NCBI GenBank assembly: GCA_030248295.1
Contig: JASANH010001438.1
Coordinates: 62,001-126,000, forward strand
DNA: 64,000 nt
From: Mesodorylaimus sp. YZB2_4
Taxonomy: Eukaryota > Nematoda > Enoplea > Dorylaimida > Dorylaimidae
Direction: 5' to 3'
Under the pieces are notes generated by a model. That model worked only from the letters and a program-made list of their open reading frames with translations, was not told the origin of the DNA and searched no databases. This document shows, piece after piece, positions 10,766 to 23,189 of the stretch (within the stretch, counting starts at the first letter, position 1; each line of letters opens with the position of its first letter). The translations under genes were made by a program, and so were the position numbers.

Positions 10766-13700
10766 GTTTTATATCGAGCCTTAGGTACTGATTCGATGAA
10801 ATCATGCACCTGAATTTCCATGCAATCGGGATGCTATGCCTAATGTGCAGTTTTTTGGGTTGCCTATCGATATCTGATGTTCTAAAATTAGGTTCTCTCT
10901 AGGTCTAAAATTAGTTCTAAATTATAAAATCCTAAAATTAAAAATAAAATTTTTTAGGTGGTGTGTTTTTTGGTTTTTGAAAAAACAGAGTGCTGACCTT
11001 TTTTAAAATTTTTTGTAAGATCACCTACAGAAACGTATCGCAATCATTGGTAAACTACAAAAAATTAAAATTTACATCAGTGTTTGTTCACATTCACGCG
11101 ACAAGGTTTAATTCCCTGAAGAAAAGAGATGCAAAGAGGCTGAAGAGGTTTTACGCGCGCACTCCGCACGAACTCCGTCGAAACTGACCTGAGATTGAAC
11201 TGACATGTGATTTGCAGCTATACTCCTGGACTGATCTCGTGCGAACTTCGCACGAACTGAAATACTGTATAGTTTCTCCCTTACCGAGGCTTGCCTCACT
11301 TAAAGAACGAGGGACGACGAACGATGTTTGTGATTGGGTATGGCATGATGAGTCAAGAGAAAATGGAGACACACCTCTAATTTTAGGTACCATTAGTAGT
11401 GATAGAGCTCCCACCGAGCACTTCTGAGAGGCAAGCGTTGCAGGATGGGACATGGTGTAGCATACCCCATGTCAAAGAGGTAGTGAATTCAAACTGCCGC
11501 TAGGCTACAGTTTTCGCGCATGAGGCCCGGCTAGGCTACGTACGATAAGACATGGTAGCAGAACTGGAACAATGGCTGCTTTTTCGCGTTCCGTTCCGTC
11601 TGTTATGGACGGACTCCGCACTCCTGATGACAAAATGACTCACGGTTGGATCAGTTCGATATGTGTCGATCGGTTTCGGTTTCGGTTCTTGCTAATCGGC
11701 TCGGCTTTGCTCTCGGTTTTTTCGGTTTCAGTTCTAAACCTGCGGTTCAAGAGCACTGGTTTTTCTTGTGCAATTTAGCCTCAACTTAGACTATTATCTG
11801 TGATATTTTACCTCCACAAATCAAGGTGCATAGCAAATCGCCATCATAGAAAATAAATAAAACATCGAGACTGGAATTTTCACGGCTCAAAAAAGAGCCT
11901 TTGCAGAATATGGATAGCATTCAGAGCATCAGAAATCGATTTCAGCTTGACTCAATCGTTGTTCAGACTTATCAACAACCTCAATTTTTTCTTTCAAACT
12001 TAAATCCTTGCGTTTTTTTGAACTATGAATTTGACTGGTCGTTGCCGTCATGGCAAATGCAAAGATCGACCTTCCAGAAAAGAACTGGAATTGACAATGA
12101 ACGTCACTACTAAATGACGGCGTTGACTTTCTAATCTAATCTAATCTGAGACTGGAAGCGTAGGAAACTGACAAGCCCGTTATTCGAATATCCGATGGCG
12201 CTATGCAATTATCTGGTGCATATGTAGCATATGCGCCGTTCTGTTAAAGGTTATGCGTTTATCTGATATTCAATTATGCGAAGATTTTTAACATAGCGGG
12301 TATAGGAAAAGAATCAGGACTTAAAAATTTTATGCAATAAAGCGATTTATGCGATTATCCGATATGCAATTAAGTGGAGTCGACTGTAATTGCTATGCTT
12401 GCGCATGCAAATGAGAATACTGCATATAAGCCTAGCTCTACCAATATGGTATAACTGATAAGATGAAGTTCTACGCATCATCATAAACCAAACGTATTTT
12501 TAAATGAGCTTTACATTCGCACTTCTTTTTAAAAATAGCAAAACTGCGAAGTGGGGTCAATTTCAGGAGCTAACTTTCTGCTTATCCAGGGGGGGGGAGT
12601 CAGGAATTTCTTGGCTTTCCTATTGGTGTCACTGATTTCTGGCTCGTTCAGACGGGAGGTCAGCCCAGTTTTTCAAAATAACATCTCGAAATTGACAATT
12701 TTCCAAGCCTAGAGGGGGTCATGGGGGCTACACACCTAGTTTCGGATGCTGATGTAAATATATATATATCAATATACAGTTTATGCCTGATATCAATCGC
12801 GGCTATATAAACTTTCTGTCAGCCTCTGCGAGTGATCCACGCCAGCACCTTCAAAGCCTGAAACATCATCCTAACTGTGACTGCTCTCAGTTGCCAAGCC
12901 TGATAGCAATCTGTGCGCAGCTGCCCATTGCTGTTTTACTTTGAAGTCTTCGAAATGCCATCCTAGCCAATTGTCACCAACACTGCCATTGATTGCGAAT
13001 TCTAATCTCATGACCACGGACACTGCACTTACATAAAATATCTGCTCGCTATTCTATTGAAGACGGAAAATTAAAAACATCACGTCCGCACGAGAAACTG
13101 CCAACAATAGTACAAAATCAAATACATGCGTCGCCAGATAATCTCACATAATCCTCCCGACTACTGATTTCATTCATGCGAATCAAGCATAATTCCTGCA
13201 AGCGTAAAAGCCCGATGTGGTATGATAGAAGAGTGAAACTGCCACCAGTCTGACCCAGCATCGACCGACCATCTAGTGCGCAACAACCCCAGGCGGAGGC
13301 TTCTCAGGATCACAATATTCGGAGCCAAGCAAGATCTTTCAATCAAGCTTGGATTTGAATGTGCTGTGCTTCTTAGTAGGCTCTCAATACTCAGAAAAAA
13401 CGTTATGATAATAAGTCAAAGAACCAATGCGTTGCTTTTTATTTCCAGAATCAGTCAAACATTTCTAAGAAGGGCATTCAAGTCAAGGAAATACTGAATG
13501 ATATAAAATTTTGAAGCATAGCTTCCACAACAGGAAAATGCGTAAAAAGCAGTAATTTATAAAAGTTTCCCCCGGCCCCGCACCCCCTGTGCGTACCGCT
13601 GGCGCGCGCTACGCGCCGTGGCGCTGCGCGGCCAGCATTCATCTCAGCCATCTCTCCTGTCCCCCTAACCTAGCCGACCTTGCCCATACTTGGTAAGAAC

Positions 13701-14462
13701 ATCATTAAGAGAGGGTTTCTGACAGACTCGACCAATATGAAATATACTTTGCCAGTCGACTTTTTTGACCACCCTTTTTTATGTGCTCTATCGAGAGTAC
13801 TCACGAAACTGATTGACTTAGTCGGAGTAAAATTTTTTAAAATGCCTTTATATGGAAATATAGCACATAAAAGGTGAAAAGTGGTCACTTCTGGTCAAAA
13901 AATAATAACTTGCTTATGTTTGGGTCTAGAACAATTTTAAAAATACAAAAATGATCGCTACTTTCTGAAGAATCCGAATTTTTTTAAAACGAGCCTAGCT
14001 GTAACCGTTCATGAGATATTTAACAAAAACCGCCCGTAACCAGTCGTGATCAGTCACATAATCGATCATGGGCAAATTATTAAAACAGTCCAACACTATT
14101 TTTTCCAATGAAATAGTATCCTAGGGTTACTATATCACAAAACAGCTAAAAATTTTACCCTGTGACCATAGATTATTATGCAAATGTGAGATAAATGAAC
14201 CCCATTTAGGCAATTTTAGCCAAAACGGATCAATAATGGTAGCTTTTGATCAGGTGCGCTGATCAGTAATAGCCTACATTGTAAACCTTGAAAAGACTTT
14301 CAAATGCTTTTTTCCGCGTCAGAATTCAATGATTTCACAGCTGAATTGATCGATCATCATTGGCTAAAATTCCCTAAATAGGGCGCAGGTATTAGATGTG
14401 TGCACAATAACTGTGGTCCGTAAAGCGAAAATTAGGCTTCTTCTTCGATGTGCTGACCCTAG
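10766..14462. other. No gene recognised
   Basis: AT-rich sequence with a short GC-rich tract at 13570-13640 and a poly-G run near 12590. No open frame with family resemblance, no clear exon pair and no transposon ends were found. Confidence 0.5.
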
Positions 14463-16410
14463 GCTTTTTTTATATCGACAATGAGCTCTGATCAGCGGAC
14501 TAAAAGGATACTGCGACTGAGTAAAGTCAGAAGTTTTAAAAACGGGCATTGCCAAATCGAATACAGTCGAGTCCTCTTAGTATCACTCAGTCGGACGGAA
14601 AGAAAATGTGACAATATCCGGACTGTGACTTAAGCCGAAGTCCACACTAAAATGGCCAAAACTTTACTTCTCTGAGTTTTATCACCCTTTTGTAACCATT
14701 TTCGTATAATCCCAAACTTATGAAAGACGCAACACTTTTCAGACAGTTTCTGTAATCAAAGGAAGGCAGAAACTTCCCCGCCCCTGACTATACGCGTTTC
14801 TTGCGAGAAATCCTAGTTTTGGACGATTTTGCTTTTTTCCCAGACTGCCAAGACTATAAATGTGACCTTTTTTAATATTTATATTTATTCCTCTTGGCCA
14901 CGAAATTTATGTGGCAATACGCGGACTAGGCCGAATTCAGTGTGATAATATAGCGAACTCAAAATACATACAAAGTACAGGGCGAAAATTCGGGACTTTG
15001 GAAACCTGTGATAATAACCGAAGTGTGAAATTATCCGGTTTGACTATAAGTGGACTCGACTGTACTATATTAAGAGTATACTGTACATTACAGTACATAT
15101 CTGGCCGATAAATTATGTTGTGACCATTGCCGCTTGGGGCCGCCTGGAGTTCTTGGGGGTGTGCCTTGGGCAGTTGGCTCGGTGAGGAGGAGCAAGGCGG
15201 TATAAGAGCAGGCCGCCTGGAGAGATCGGGGCTCTCCCTTCGAAGGAAGCCACCCCTCCATGTGGTCCACCCTATTGGCAGAACTGTGGGGCAGGCCAGG
15301 CGCCAGCCAGGGACTTCGATTAGCATACTCTCAAAGGGCCTCTGCGGTCGTCGTTCCCTTCGGTTCATGCTGCAAAAGTTCAGGGGTTGACTCCGGGGCA
15401 GGTACTTGGTTTGTCTGCGGATTTGTCTGTGTGTAAGATCTAGGACTGTTAAGACATCGTCTGCATTGTCGTGCTTCGTAAAGGATCCCGTGGTGTTGAC
15501 GGAAGTCTTTACTGCGCCACCGACTGTGGAACTGCTCGTCAGCGTAGGCACTTTAGGACCGGGTGCATTCGACCAGCAGCCAGGCTAGTGTATCATTGCA
15601 CAGAGCAGTTGCACGCACCCTTGGGAGGCGCGGCAAACACGCCTGAGAGGTTTGTTGAGGAATCGGGGTCTTAGTGATCGATACTCTGCAGGAATAAGCC
15701 TTTCTACCAGGCTTGGGCTATTGAAGACCTTCGACCGCTCGCTTGTACGATCAGTCCGAAACCAGTACGAGTGCGAAGAAGATCTGTCGCACACTCACAA
15801 ACAACAACCATAACATTTATAAACCTACGTCGAAAGTGGTCACTTCTTTATAAGTCAAGTCTTTACAAGCAATTTTTGTCCGACAATCCTTAACTTGGCA
15901 CTAATGTAAATTCTTAAACGTAAGAAAGCACTCGTAAACTAGCATTTAAACCTAAATAAATCAGTATGTTTTTCAAAAATGCGCATGTTCGTGGTACGTC
16001 TATTTGAAAAAAATGCGAAAACGGGAAAAATTATCAGCTCTAAATGTTATATTTCAACCTAACAAAAACAACAAAGTTTATTACATTTCCGAGATCTTAT
16101 GATATTGGGTGTAAGAACTAAATCGTCGCTATAGTAGTAGTCCCTAGTTCGAGGGTTAACCCTAACAAAAACAAAAAATTTGGCAGAAAAACAAACGAAA
16201 CGCGTTTTAGCGGGTACAGTATATAGTAAAAGGAAGGGATGGTTCTCTATCATATGCATACGGTTCCAGGCACCTTATCATAAGTTTCAGATCTGATATC
16301 AGTCAAAAATACGTGCTTAGCTTACTTTACTATTTTCGAAAATTCTTGGTTGAATAAATCAAGCTTCGTTAAACGTCCAAGATCTGAAACTGAAATTCGT
16401 GCGTAGTATA
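14463..16410 (-). pseudogene. Diverged, internally deleted copy of the OTU-like locus
   Basis: 14463-14565 matches 7573-7700, 15825-16210 matches 7795-8190 and 16210-16410 matches 10100-10340, all in the same order and orientation. In this copy the homologue of 8190 abuts the homologue of 10100, so about 1.9 kb including most of the OTU-like coding region is absent. The remaining coding part (16259-16059) still reads VCFSAKFFVFVRVNPRTRDY but is broken outside it. A GC-rich segment (14600-15800) without counterpart interrupts the copy. The pattern is typical of an internally deleted element derivative or a decayed segmental duplicate. Confidence 0.6.
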
Positions 16411-16593
16411 CTTCACCAGGCAAGTGACCCTAGCGCTAGCAATGCGCCTCAAAAACAAAACTAGGAAGCACTCATTTTCATTCCCATGACAGTCAGACGT
16501 TGCAAATACTGAGCTTTGCGATCTTCCTCCCCTGGACACAAATGACAAAGCCATACTTACTATTGATTAGAATTTTGCCGGTTTTCTTCGTTG

Positions 16594-16692
16594 TCATTTT
16601 GGAATGACAGTCGGTATTTCTTGGCGCTCACCGGGGTATTCAACGGTTTCTTCCGAATCTTTCTTCGCCGGAGTCGCAGATTTCTTTTTCAT
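16594..16692 (-). CDS. SATP-motif short ORF/exon, copy 2
   Basis: A complete 32-codon minus-strand frame, MKKKSATPAKKDSEETVEYP then GERQEIPTVIPK and TGA. It aligns with 7222-7402 (KSATP...YPDEGEEIPTAIP). It may be an exon whose true 3' end is spliced, or a decayed copy. Function unknown. Confidence 0.35.
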   Translation of the reverse strand: MKKKSATPAKKDSEETVEYPGERQEIPTVIPK

Positions 16693-16971
16693 CCTAAAAA
16701 AATCTAAAAACATCGATCGTCGTATTGATGTGCTTAAAAAAGCAGGGAAAATCACTCCGCGCACAAAAGAAGTGGAGTTCGCTGATAAAAAAACGCAGCT
16801 TGGGCATATTTAGCCAGCGCATGCTGTCTTAGGTACTATGGAAGCTCCCACACCTCGGCGGCAAAACTAACTAATTTCACATCTCTGGGATACTCCTTGA
16901 GAAAAAAAATCGACAAAGGCATACTTACTATTGATTTGAATTTTGCATATTTCCATTACGCTCGGGTGGAT

Positions 16972-17094
16972 TTAAGGCCGATGTTTTACAGCTGTTACGG
17001 TATCAGAAATAACCCTCGGAATTTGTTGCCCTTCATCGCAATATTCGACGTCATTTAATGAGTCTTTCTTTCGAATAGGTGTCGAGGCTTCTTT
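16972..17094 (-). CDS. SATP-motif exon, copy 3
   Basis: After an acceptor-like ATGTAG on the minus strand the frame reads KEASTPIRKKDSLNDVEYCD, EGQQIPRVIS... and stops at TAA 974-972 of the 16-kb block (16974-16972). It shares the S-T-P, VEY.DEGQ.IP layout of the other two copies. Copies 2 and 3 lie 280 bp apart, suggesting local tandem duplication. Function unknown. Confidence 0.35.
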   Translation of the reverse strand, partial: KEASTPIRKKDSLNDVEYCDEGQQIPRVISDTVTAVKHRP

Positions 17095-17181
17095 CTACAT
17101 TTTTAAATCTTAGCAGCAAGTATCTTTACTAAAGTACTAAAGTATGTTATTTTCCAGTAAAAATGACGTAGGCCCAACGTT

Positions 17182-17280
17182 ATGCCTAAACGAAAGAATA
17201 TTTTTGCCTTTGACGACGACGTTAGAAATTGGCGGAGAAAACATGAAAGTTTAGCTAGAAGTTGGGTTGAAAAACGGTAA
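17182..17280 (+). CDS. Small ORF or first exon, basic helical peptide
   Basis: ATG at 17182 opens MPKRKNIFAFDDDVRNWRRK HESLARSWVEKR and then TAA. The stop overlaps a good donor (CG|GTAAGG at 17277), so this could be a first exon of a spliced gene. No downstream exon was identified and no family is recognised. Confidence 0.25.
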   Translation: MPKRKNIFAFDDDVRNWRRKHESLARSWVEKR

Positions 17281-17312
17281 GGTTTGTGGGCCGCGCGCAC
17301 ACTTTTCCACAA

Positions 17313-18864
17313 CTTGTTCGAACTACATTAGTGAGCCTAGTTACGCTATCAGAAATAATGCTTAACTATTTGGTAAGTTATATACAGAATTCGTACTTGT
17401 GGTTCAACGGAATCGCTCGGAATTTTATTGGAAACTAAAGAGTGCCCATAAATTCGTGTTTGTTGGCCTTGAATTTGAAATTTAGAAAAAGACAAAATTG
17501 CTACCTATTGCAAAGCGTGCTAAACTCAAATTTAGAATGCGTTTGTTTAATTTCTCTGGTATCGCAGTGCAGTGCATCAATATGAAAATGACATTGTGGT
17601 ACACATATATACAGTAGTCCGTCATAGCTCGCTAACCTCACAGCTCAGAAAATAATAATTTGTTTGGGTTTGCGTTGAGCTTCATAAAACCAAAGAAGTA
17701 CCCTGAAACCCAGCAATACTATATGCAGAATGACCATGATCGTCAGAGTTCGCTGTTACCAAATAGGCGGTGTCAAAAAGCCACTGCTGGCCAGATGGAT
17801 ATCGTTAGGTCCAGATTCTCTGTGCTCGCAGAAGCTGGAAAAGCACCGACCATTTGATGGAGGGGCCAGCACTTCCCTTTGTCTTTCCACTCATTGAATA
17901 CACCCAGGTCTCACATACGTCAACACATGTTGCATGCTTTTTTATCAAAAACAAGAACTCCGTATACTTTGCAAAAGATTATTGTTAACTTTATTGAAAT
18001 GAGGTTCTTGCCTGAAATTCTTCTGACAAAATGGCTTCCCTATCTCAGTGTCGGCTGTTTTGGTTTATAGCGAGCGAGAAGAGGATGCGAAAGGTTCGTT
18101 TCCCAGAGAAAAAGCGAGACGGAATTAGAAATTCGCTACAGTATGCGACACACAAAATCGGCCGTGACCTTATGAAAACCCTGTATAAGAAAGGTTAATG
18201 CTGAGGGCTTGCAGTTTAATTCTACAAAAGTAGCTTTTTCATATTTTTGAAGGGAAAATGTATTCTCCGTTCTTGTTGTTGGTGTTTCGAAATGCACTCC
18301 ATAATAAATTATGGCTGAATGAAGATGGAGGTAGGGCATGAAACCTGCGCTCTACAGTAAACCAGTTCCGTTTACTGGCCGCTCCCCGTGAAAACTAACA
18401 ACTATCCCTTCATGGAGCCTTCACTGTTTGGAGAATAACCTGATCGGAACTCTATCTTGTCTAATCGTAAGATCGTTTACGGTTAAGCGAGTGCTTATCG
18501 TCAAAACTCGTATGCATATAACAGACTGCAGTTGAATTGTTGTATGCAAGGTCTCATCCAAGTCTTGCGCTTGGCTTTCTTTGTCAATAAAACTAACAAT
18601 AAGCCTTTTGCAATCTGTTTTTTGACAAAGCCGTGTGTGTGTGTGTCTTTGCCACGAGCTTCTGTACATCAGGGCCTTGAACATTCTTTCTGCAGAGACA
18701 CTAGTGATTCATTACGAGGAGCCTCTGAACATTTTACTTTCTGTTTCACTTCGCTACTTATCGAGAAAACGATAGACACGCATGACAATGTCATGTGAGG
18801 CTTTTACCATTTTCATTGAATCGGGCTGGTCCGACTGTTGCTTTTTAAGCGGCTCGAGCACAGA
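17313..18864. other. No gene recognised
   Basis: Several short frames on both strands, none with family resemblance or convincing splice sites. Confidence 0.5.
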
Positions 18865-19212
18865 TCATTCTTCGCCAGACCCGTCTGGATCTCCTACAAA
18901 ACAGAAACTGATTTCTAATATCTGAAAGGAAAATTGTCTATCACCTCCTGATAAAGGAAACAGCGCATCTGGTGCGAATTGTTGCAGCCCGCCGTCATCG
19001 CTTCTCTTGTTGGTTAGAAGCTTGTCTGAAGTGAGAGCCCTAGAAGGCAAAATGTCAATATCTATGGAGACCAGAATAACTCGACTTTTATCCTACTTCT
19101 CTGATCTCACTTTAGCCGGGAGTTTGCGAACGACGAACACGAAGCCTTCAGTTTCGCTGGAGTACCACATGAGCAGAAACGCAACGAGGGCAATGGACAG
19201 GGCTGCCTTCAT
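18865..19212 (-). CDS. Small secreted peptide precursor, 3 exons, 79 aa
   Basis: Exons on the minus strand are 19212-19097, 19039-18945 and 18893-18865. Introns are 57 and 51 bases with donors GTAGGA and GTGATA and acceptors TTCTAG and TTGTAG; phases (2, then 1) agree and the spliced frame is 240 bases including TGA. Residues 1-23 form a textbook signal peptide (MKAALSIALVAFLLMWYSSE). The mature part contains RKLPAK, then TNKR followed by SDDGGLQQFAPDALFPLSGG, and an acidic Gly-rich tail. The Lys-Arg pair could be a prohormone-convertase site, so a neuropeptide-like or other secreted peptide precursor is plausible; no known family is recognised. A TATA box lies about 105 bases upstream of the ATG, supporting a real promoter. 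Exon 1 could alternatively end at an earlier GTGAG, giving a shorter product. Confidence 0.6.
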
Positions 19213-19316
19213 GATCGGGAGTTGGTCGACAGTAGGAGATAAATTGATTGCGATCCGAGTCTTGCTTCCGAAGAATGATTAGCTAAACTGATGTGCTAGG
19301 ACCATCGAGCGTTCGC

Positions 19317-19326
19317 CTTATATAAG
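19317..19326 (-). promoter_or_regulatory. TATA box of the secreted-peptide gene
   Basis: CTTATATAAG, palindromic, 105 bases upstream of the ATG at 19212. The two secreted-protein genes at 54-58 kb have TATA boxes at nearly the same distance from their ATGs (about 97-102). Confidence 0.6.
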
Positions 19327-20747
19327 ACGGGATCAACGTGCTAATTGATCCTTTAAATAAGTCCTTTCAGTCAAAACTGAAAGGTTATTTTCGACTAGAA
19401 GTCGGTAAAACTTCATTAGTAGCGGATGGTCCTTTCTGCTTAAAGGTCATGTGACATAATGCCCAGCCCTCTTCACCCCATTTTACTCAGCCTTTCCTGA
19501 TATTTAGGCAGGAAAGAGCATACGCGCAGAGGTGTTTCCTATGACGCACATTTGTCATTATCCCACGTCCGGATCGCGAACCAAACATGGTTAAAAGAGT
19601 GATATACGAAGGCAGATAGCACCTAATGACCTTGGAAAACATAAAATTTTAAGAGAAGGTAAGACGGCTCGGTTACTGTCCAAGAAAAGCAAAACATAGT
19701 CTACCTTCCGATTAAAATGTCAGGAGATATGGCTTAGGTGGTAAGAAGGCAACAGAGTCTGATAGCGACACAGAGATAGCGAAAGTCACTCCGATAGAAC
19801 AAGATAATTGTTTGATGCGAGAAGCGGCAGGTCATTTAGTGACCCAAACAGGAAATCTACCTATACATGTACAGTGAATTCTCACTTGTGAACCAAACCA
19901 CATAAGAACTAATTTATGCTAGCTCTAAAATAGGCGTGACTGCGCAGAGATCGTATGGACACAGGCTGAACGACGCATCCTCTACTGCCAGGTGAAGAAG
20001 GTTGATATGAACATATTTGAATGCCTAGATTCCTCTTGCCGAAAGGTTCGTTTGTGCATACAACTAGAGACCACTTGGACACCTGTTTTCCATGCCGTCC
20101 AAGTGAATCCATGCACCTTCCGTGTATAGTTTCCAGCTGTTCCTTCCGTGCGCCACATAGATCTGCAGTAGTAGATACGGAATAAAGGTGTGAAGCAGCT
20201 CAGTAGAGTAGTCAGTCTTGGCCCCTTGAAAGCCCCTTGGTCGTAAAACTGTTATGTGAAATATGAGCGCGTAAAATAATGCCTGTGCAATACATTTTTG
20301 GCAACACTTTTTGATTTTATTACAATTTTGTCCTCCCTTATTCTTTCCGTTGTCATCATTGCTGTAAACGTCTGTTGCGTGTTTGTTAACAAACGGGCTT
20401 GCGAACAGGTTGACTGCGAAGGAAGAACCCTTTCCGTCTGCCTCAAAGATTTGTTCGTCAATCATTGCCCACCAGTATGGAGGGCTAAAAATGTACATCT
20501 GCACGGGAGTTAGTGTTTATATGAACTCGAAAAAAGATATGTATATAGATAGGATTTCGATATCTATCCCACAAAACAACGATATAGATTTGGAGAACGA
20601 TATAGACAGGAGAAGAATTTGGTCAGGTAAGCATAGTTCGTGCACTGAGCGCCTGTTACAGTACTGACAGTGAGAATCAAAGGAACGTTTACAACATGAA
20701 CCAGAGGCATTCCAAGTGAATTAGATACATAATTACAAACGACCAAT
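19327..20747. other. No gene recognised
   Basis: A hydrophobic stretch is encoded on the plus strand at 20298-20400 (LILSVVIIAVNVCCVFV) but lacks an ATG and clear splice sites. An overlapping minus-strand frame (20504-20064) is longer but has no family features. Confidence 0.4.
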
Positions 20748-21990
20748 GTGACTGATCGTGAGCACAAATACATAGCAGACATAGTAGGAGTCCCCACAGT
20801 GAGACATCATATTTTGGGAGAGTCCATGTCATTAAGCACCTATTTTCTGTCCAAAGTGTGGTACTTAGCATCGATTTTTGCGCCGGATGCTGATTTCCAG
20901 AGATTTTTTGAGAAACATATGGATGCATATCTATGGCATCCATCTAAATCGAACATGGTGAATAAATTGATTTTAAAACGGTGCAGAGACCTCGGAGGCG
21001 TTAACTATCCAGACGTGAATACCAAGGTGCTAGCTTTCAGATTGATGCTTCTTCTACGCAGGCTGACTGCACAGCAGGCTGCTGCGTGGAGTGCGTGCTT
21101 TGATTTTTTCTGAGAGAGTGCGATATGCGGGCCTGAACCAATGGCACAGCATAATGGTGCCTCAGCTGTGCAGGGATATACGCAGGGCTGTGAAGAGAGC
21201 CAAATTCAGCTTATTGGATCAAGCCACTGTTGGATTGGATTCAAGAACATATCCGATTAAACACGTCAAGACCAAGCTGCTGTATGAGCACATGATGGAA
21301 AAGAAGGCGGGGAAAGCTACGCTAGCAATGCAGGAGTATTGGAAGGGGAAGTTGGGAACCGAGCATATCGACTTTAGGGCGTACTAGAGGCTCAATAGGA
21401 CCAAGCACGTCGATGGTCATACGCGAAGTATACACTACGCTCTACTGTACAAGGCACTGTACACAAGAAGCAAAGTCTCGCATTTTGCATTGGAGGTTGA
21501 TTCACGCTGCAAGTACTGTAAAAAGCAGGGAGCAGATAAGCACGAGGATGTGTACCACATTTTCGTCCAGTGTCCGAGGACACGTGAATTCTGGGGAAAA
21601 GTGGAGTTTCTGTTGAAAAAAGTTGACCCTTCAATGATTTTGAGGGAGGAGAACAAGATTTTTGGAATAACCGGCCTACATCGCAAGCATATCGCCTGCT
21701 TTGCAAACATGGTTTTGCAGTCAGCACAACGGTGCATATGGTATGCGAGGGCTGACTTCGAGGAGGAGGACAAGATAGTGGACTCGTGGAATGCACTGCG
21801 GAGGAGGTTGAAAGTTTTGACCAAACGAGCCAGGTGCATTCTGTCACCGCTCATGTTCCAGGATTATTTTGCAGAGCCGTCTCCCGTGGATTTGTTAGAT
21901 AAGGGCGTTGGGGAAATTAACGAAACACAATAAAAAATGAAATAAAATAAACAAAATAAACAAAATAAAAAAAGATAAAAAACCTTCAAA
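20748..21990 (+). mobile_element. 5'-truncated non-LTR retrotransposon (LINE) remnant
   Basis: The region encodes the C-terminal part of a LINE reverse-transcriptase polyprotein. 20748-21113 covers the post-RT region (LSKVWYLASIFAPDADFQRF, WHPSKSNMVNKLILKRCRDL-G-G-V-N-Y-P-D). 21091-21387 continues in another frame. After a stop, 21400-21933 carries the terminal zinc-knuckle C-x2-C-x(9)-H-x(4)-H-x(4)-C-P...W (residues CKYCKKQGADKHEDVYHIFV then QCPRTREFW). The frameshift near 21100 and the in-frame stop at ~21388 show a dead copy. The 3' end is an A-rich tail of AATAAA/ACAAAATAA units at 21930-21985, as expected for target-primed integration. RT catalytic motifs (YxDD) are upstream of the preserved part and absent. 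Most like the L1/Tx1-type clades in domain order. Confidence 0.8.
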
Positions 21991-23189
21991 AAATTGATTA
22001 AATGGATAGAGCTTATATATGGTTTCTCTTTTTCTTTTGTGTGTGTATCATATTACTGTACTGTGTCATTGGTGATGCTGTGTGAGATTAGGGCCATGAT
22101 CCGGTGCCAGGTTCAGCTGCTAACATGACACAAGGAGACCAATAATCAAATGTATCTTTTTGGAATGCTTTAACGCCGTGCATTGGTACAGTAAAATGAT
22201 TATAAAAAAAAGACAGAAGAGAACAGAAGTCATGTACTGTACGTAAAGTATGTTACAGGGTGGGTAATCCATTTGACACAATTCAGTTACACAATTTCAC
22301 ACACCTACGCGCACTTTTTAAATTCGACTTCCCAGAAATATTCATGTCCACTCTCCGAGCCATTGTCACGGCAAATCGAAAGAGCCATAAATTTCAATGT
22401 AAATAATGTTCACGTCTTCAAAATCATCCATTTTCTTTTGCTTTCTAAAAAATTGGAACAGTCAAAAGTGAAGAAGGGCACAATGTATTAAAGCATCTGT
22501 GGGAGGGAAAAGGTCGACAGGATGCATAGAAAAGGGCTCTGCCCCTTAAATCTAACTAAAAAGTCGATTAAGGCCCATTCCCACTCCCACAGACAAGTTT
22601 TAGGAAGTGATAGTTTATTATATATAGGCGACTTACACCAAGTGTTGTGTATCGCACGCCACACTGGCAAGTACATACCTCACGACCAGTACGTGATTTT
22701 TGTAAGATGAGACGGAGAGAAAGAAATACGTACACATTGCGTTTTTGCCTGTTTTGCTGACGTTTGCCAAGTATACAGCCAATAGCCAATAAGAGGAGGG
22801 AAGTAAGTGAACAAATTCACACAACTCCAATTGCCGCACCGTATACGCTTTAGGGTGTGACATGCACGCATGTTTGGCCACAGAGGCCAGTTGATCTGTG
22901 TTGCTATTTATGCACTTAGTGGGGAATGTTGACGACTTACCTGGCGGGGGGGGGGGGGAAGTGATTACAGCGTGAGAACAGCATCTTCGACCTTACCTTT
23001 AGTCACCTTATTCTTATCTTGATGTTGGCACGCTGAAGACAGAAAGTGATGATTGCGAGTGTTGCTATTTGGGAAAAACGGGGAGGCTGAAGCAACAGGT
23101 TTACAGGTGTACAAAATGTGCCCACAAATTTGAAAATTTAGCAGCGGCTCGTTTGGGGTTAACCATCAGTTTTTTAATTCGTGCCAGCA
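21991..23189. other. No gene recognised
   Basis: Intergenic-looking sequence. A poly-G run lies at 22947-22960. No convincing coding exon. Confidence 0.5.

Noticed and set aside
14937-15551. 204-residue minus-strand ORF
   Set aside because: Several frames are open on both strands of a GC-rich segment; no domain or splice support.
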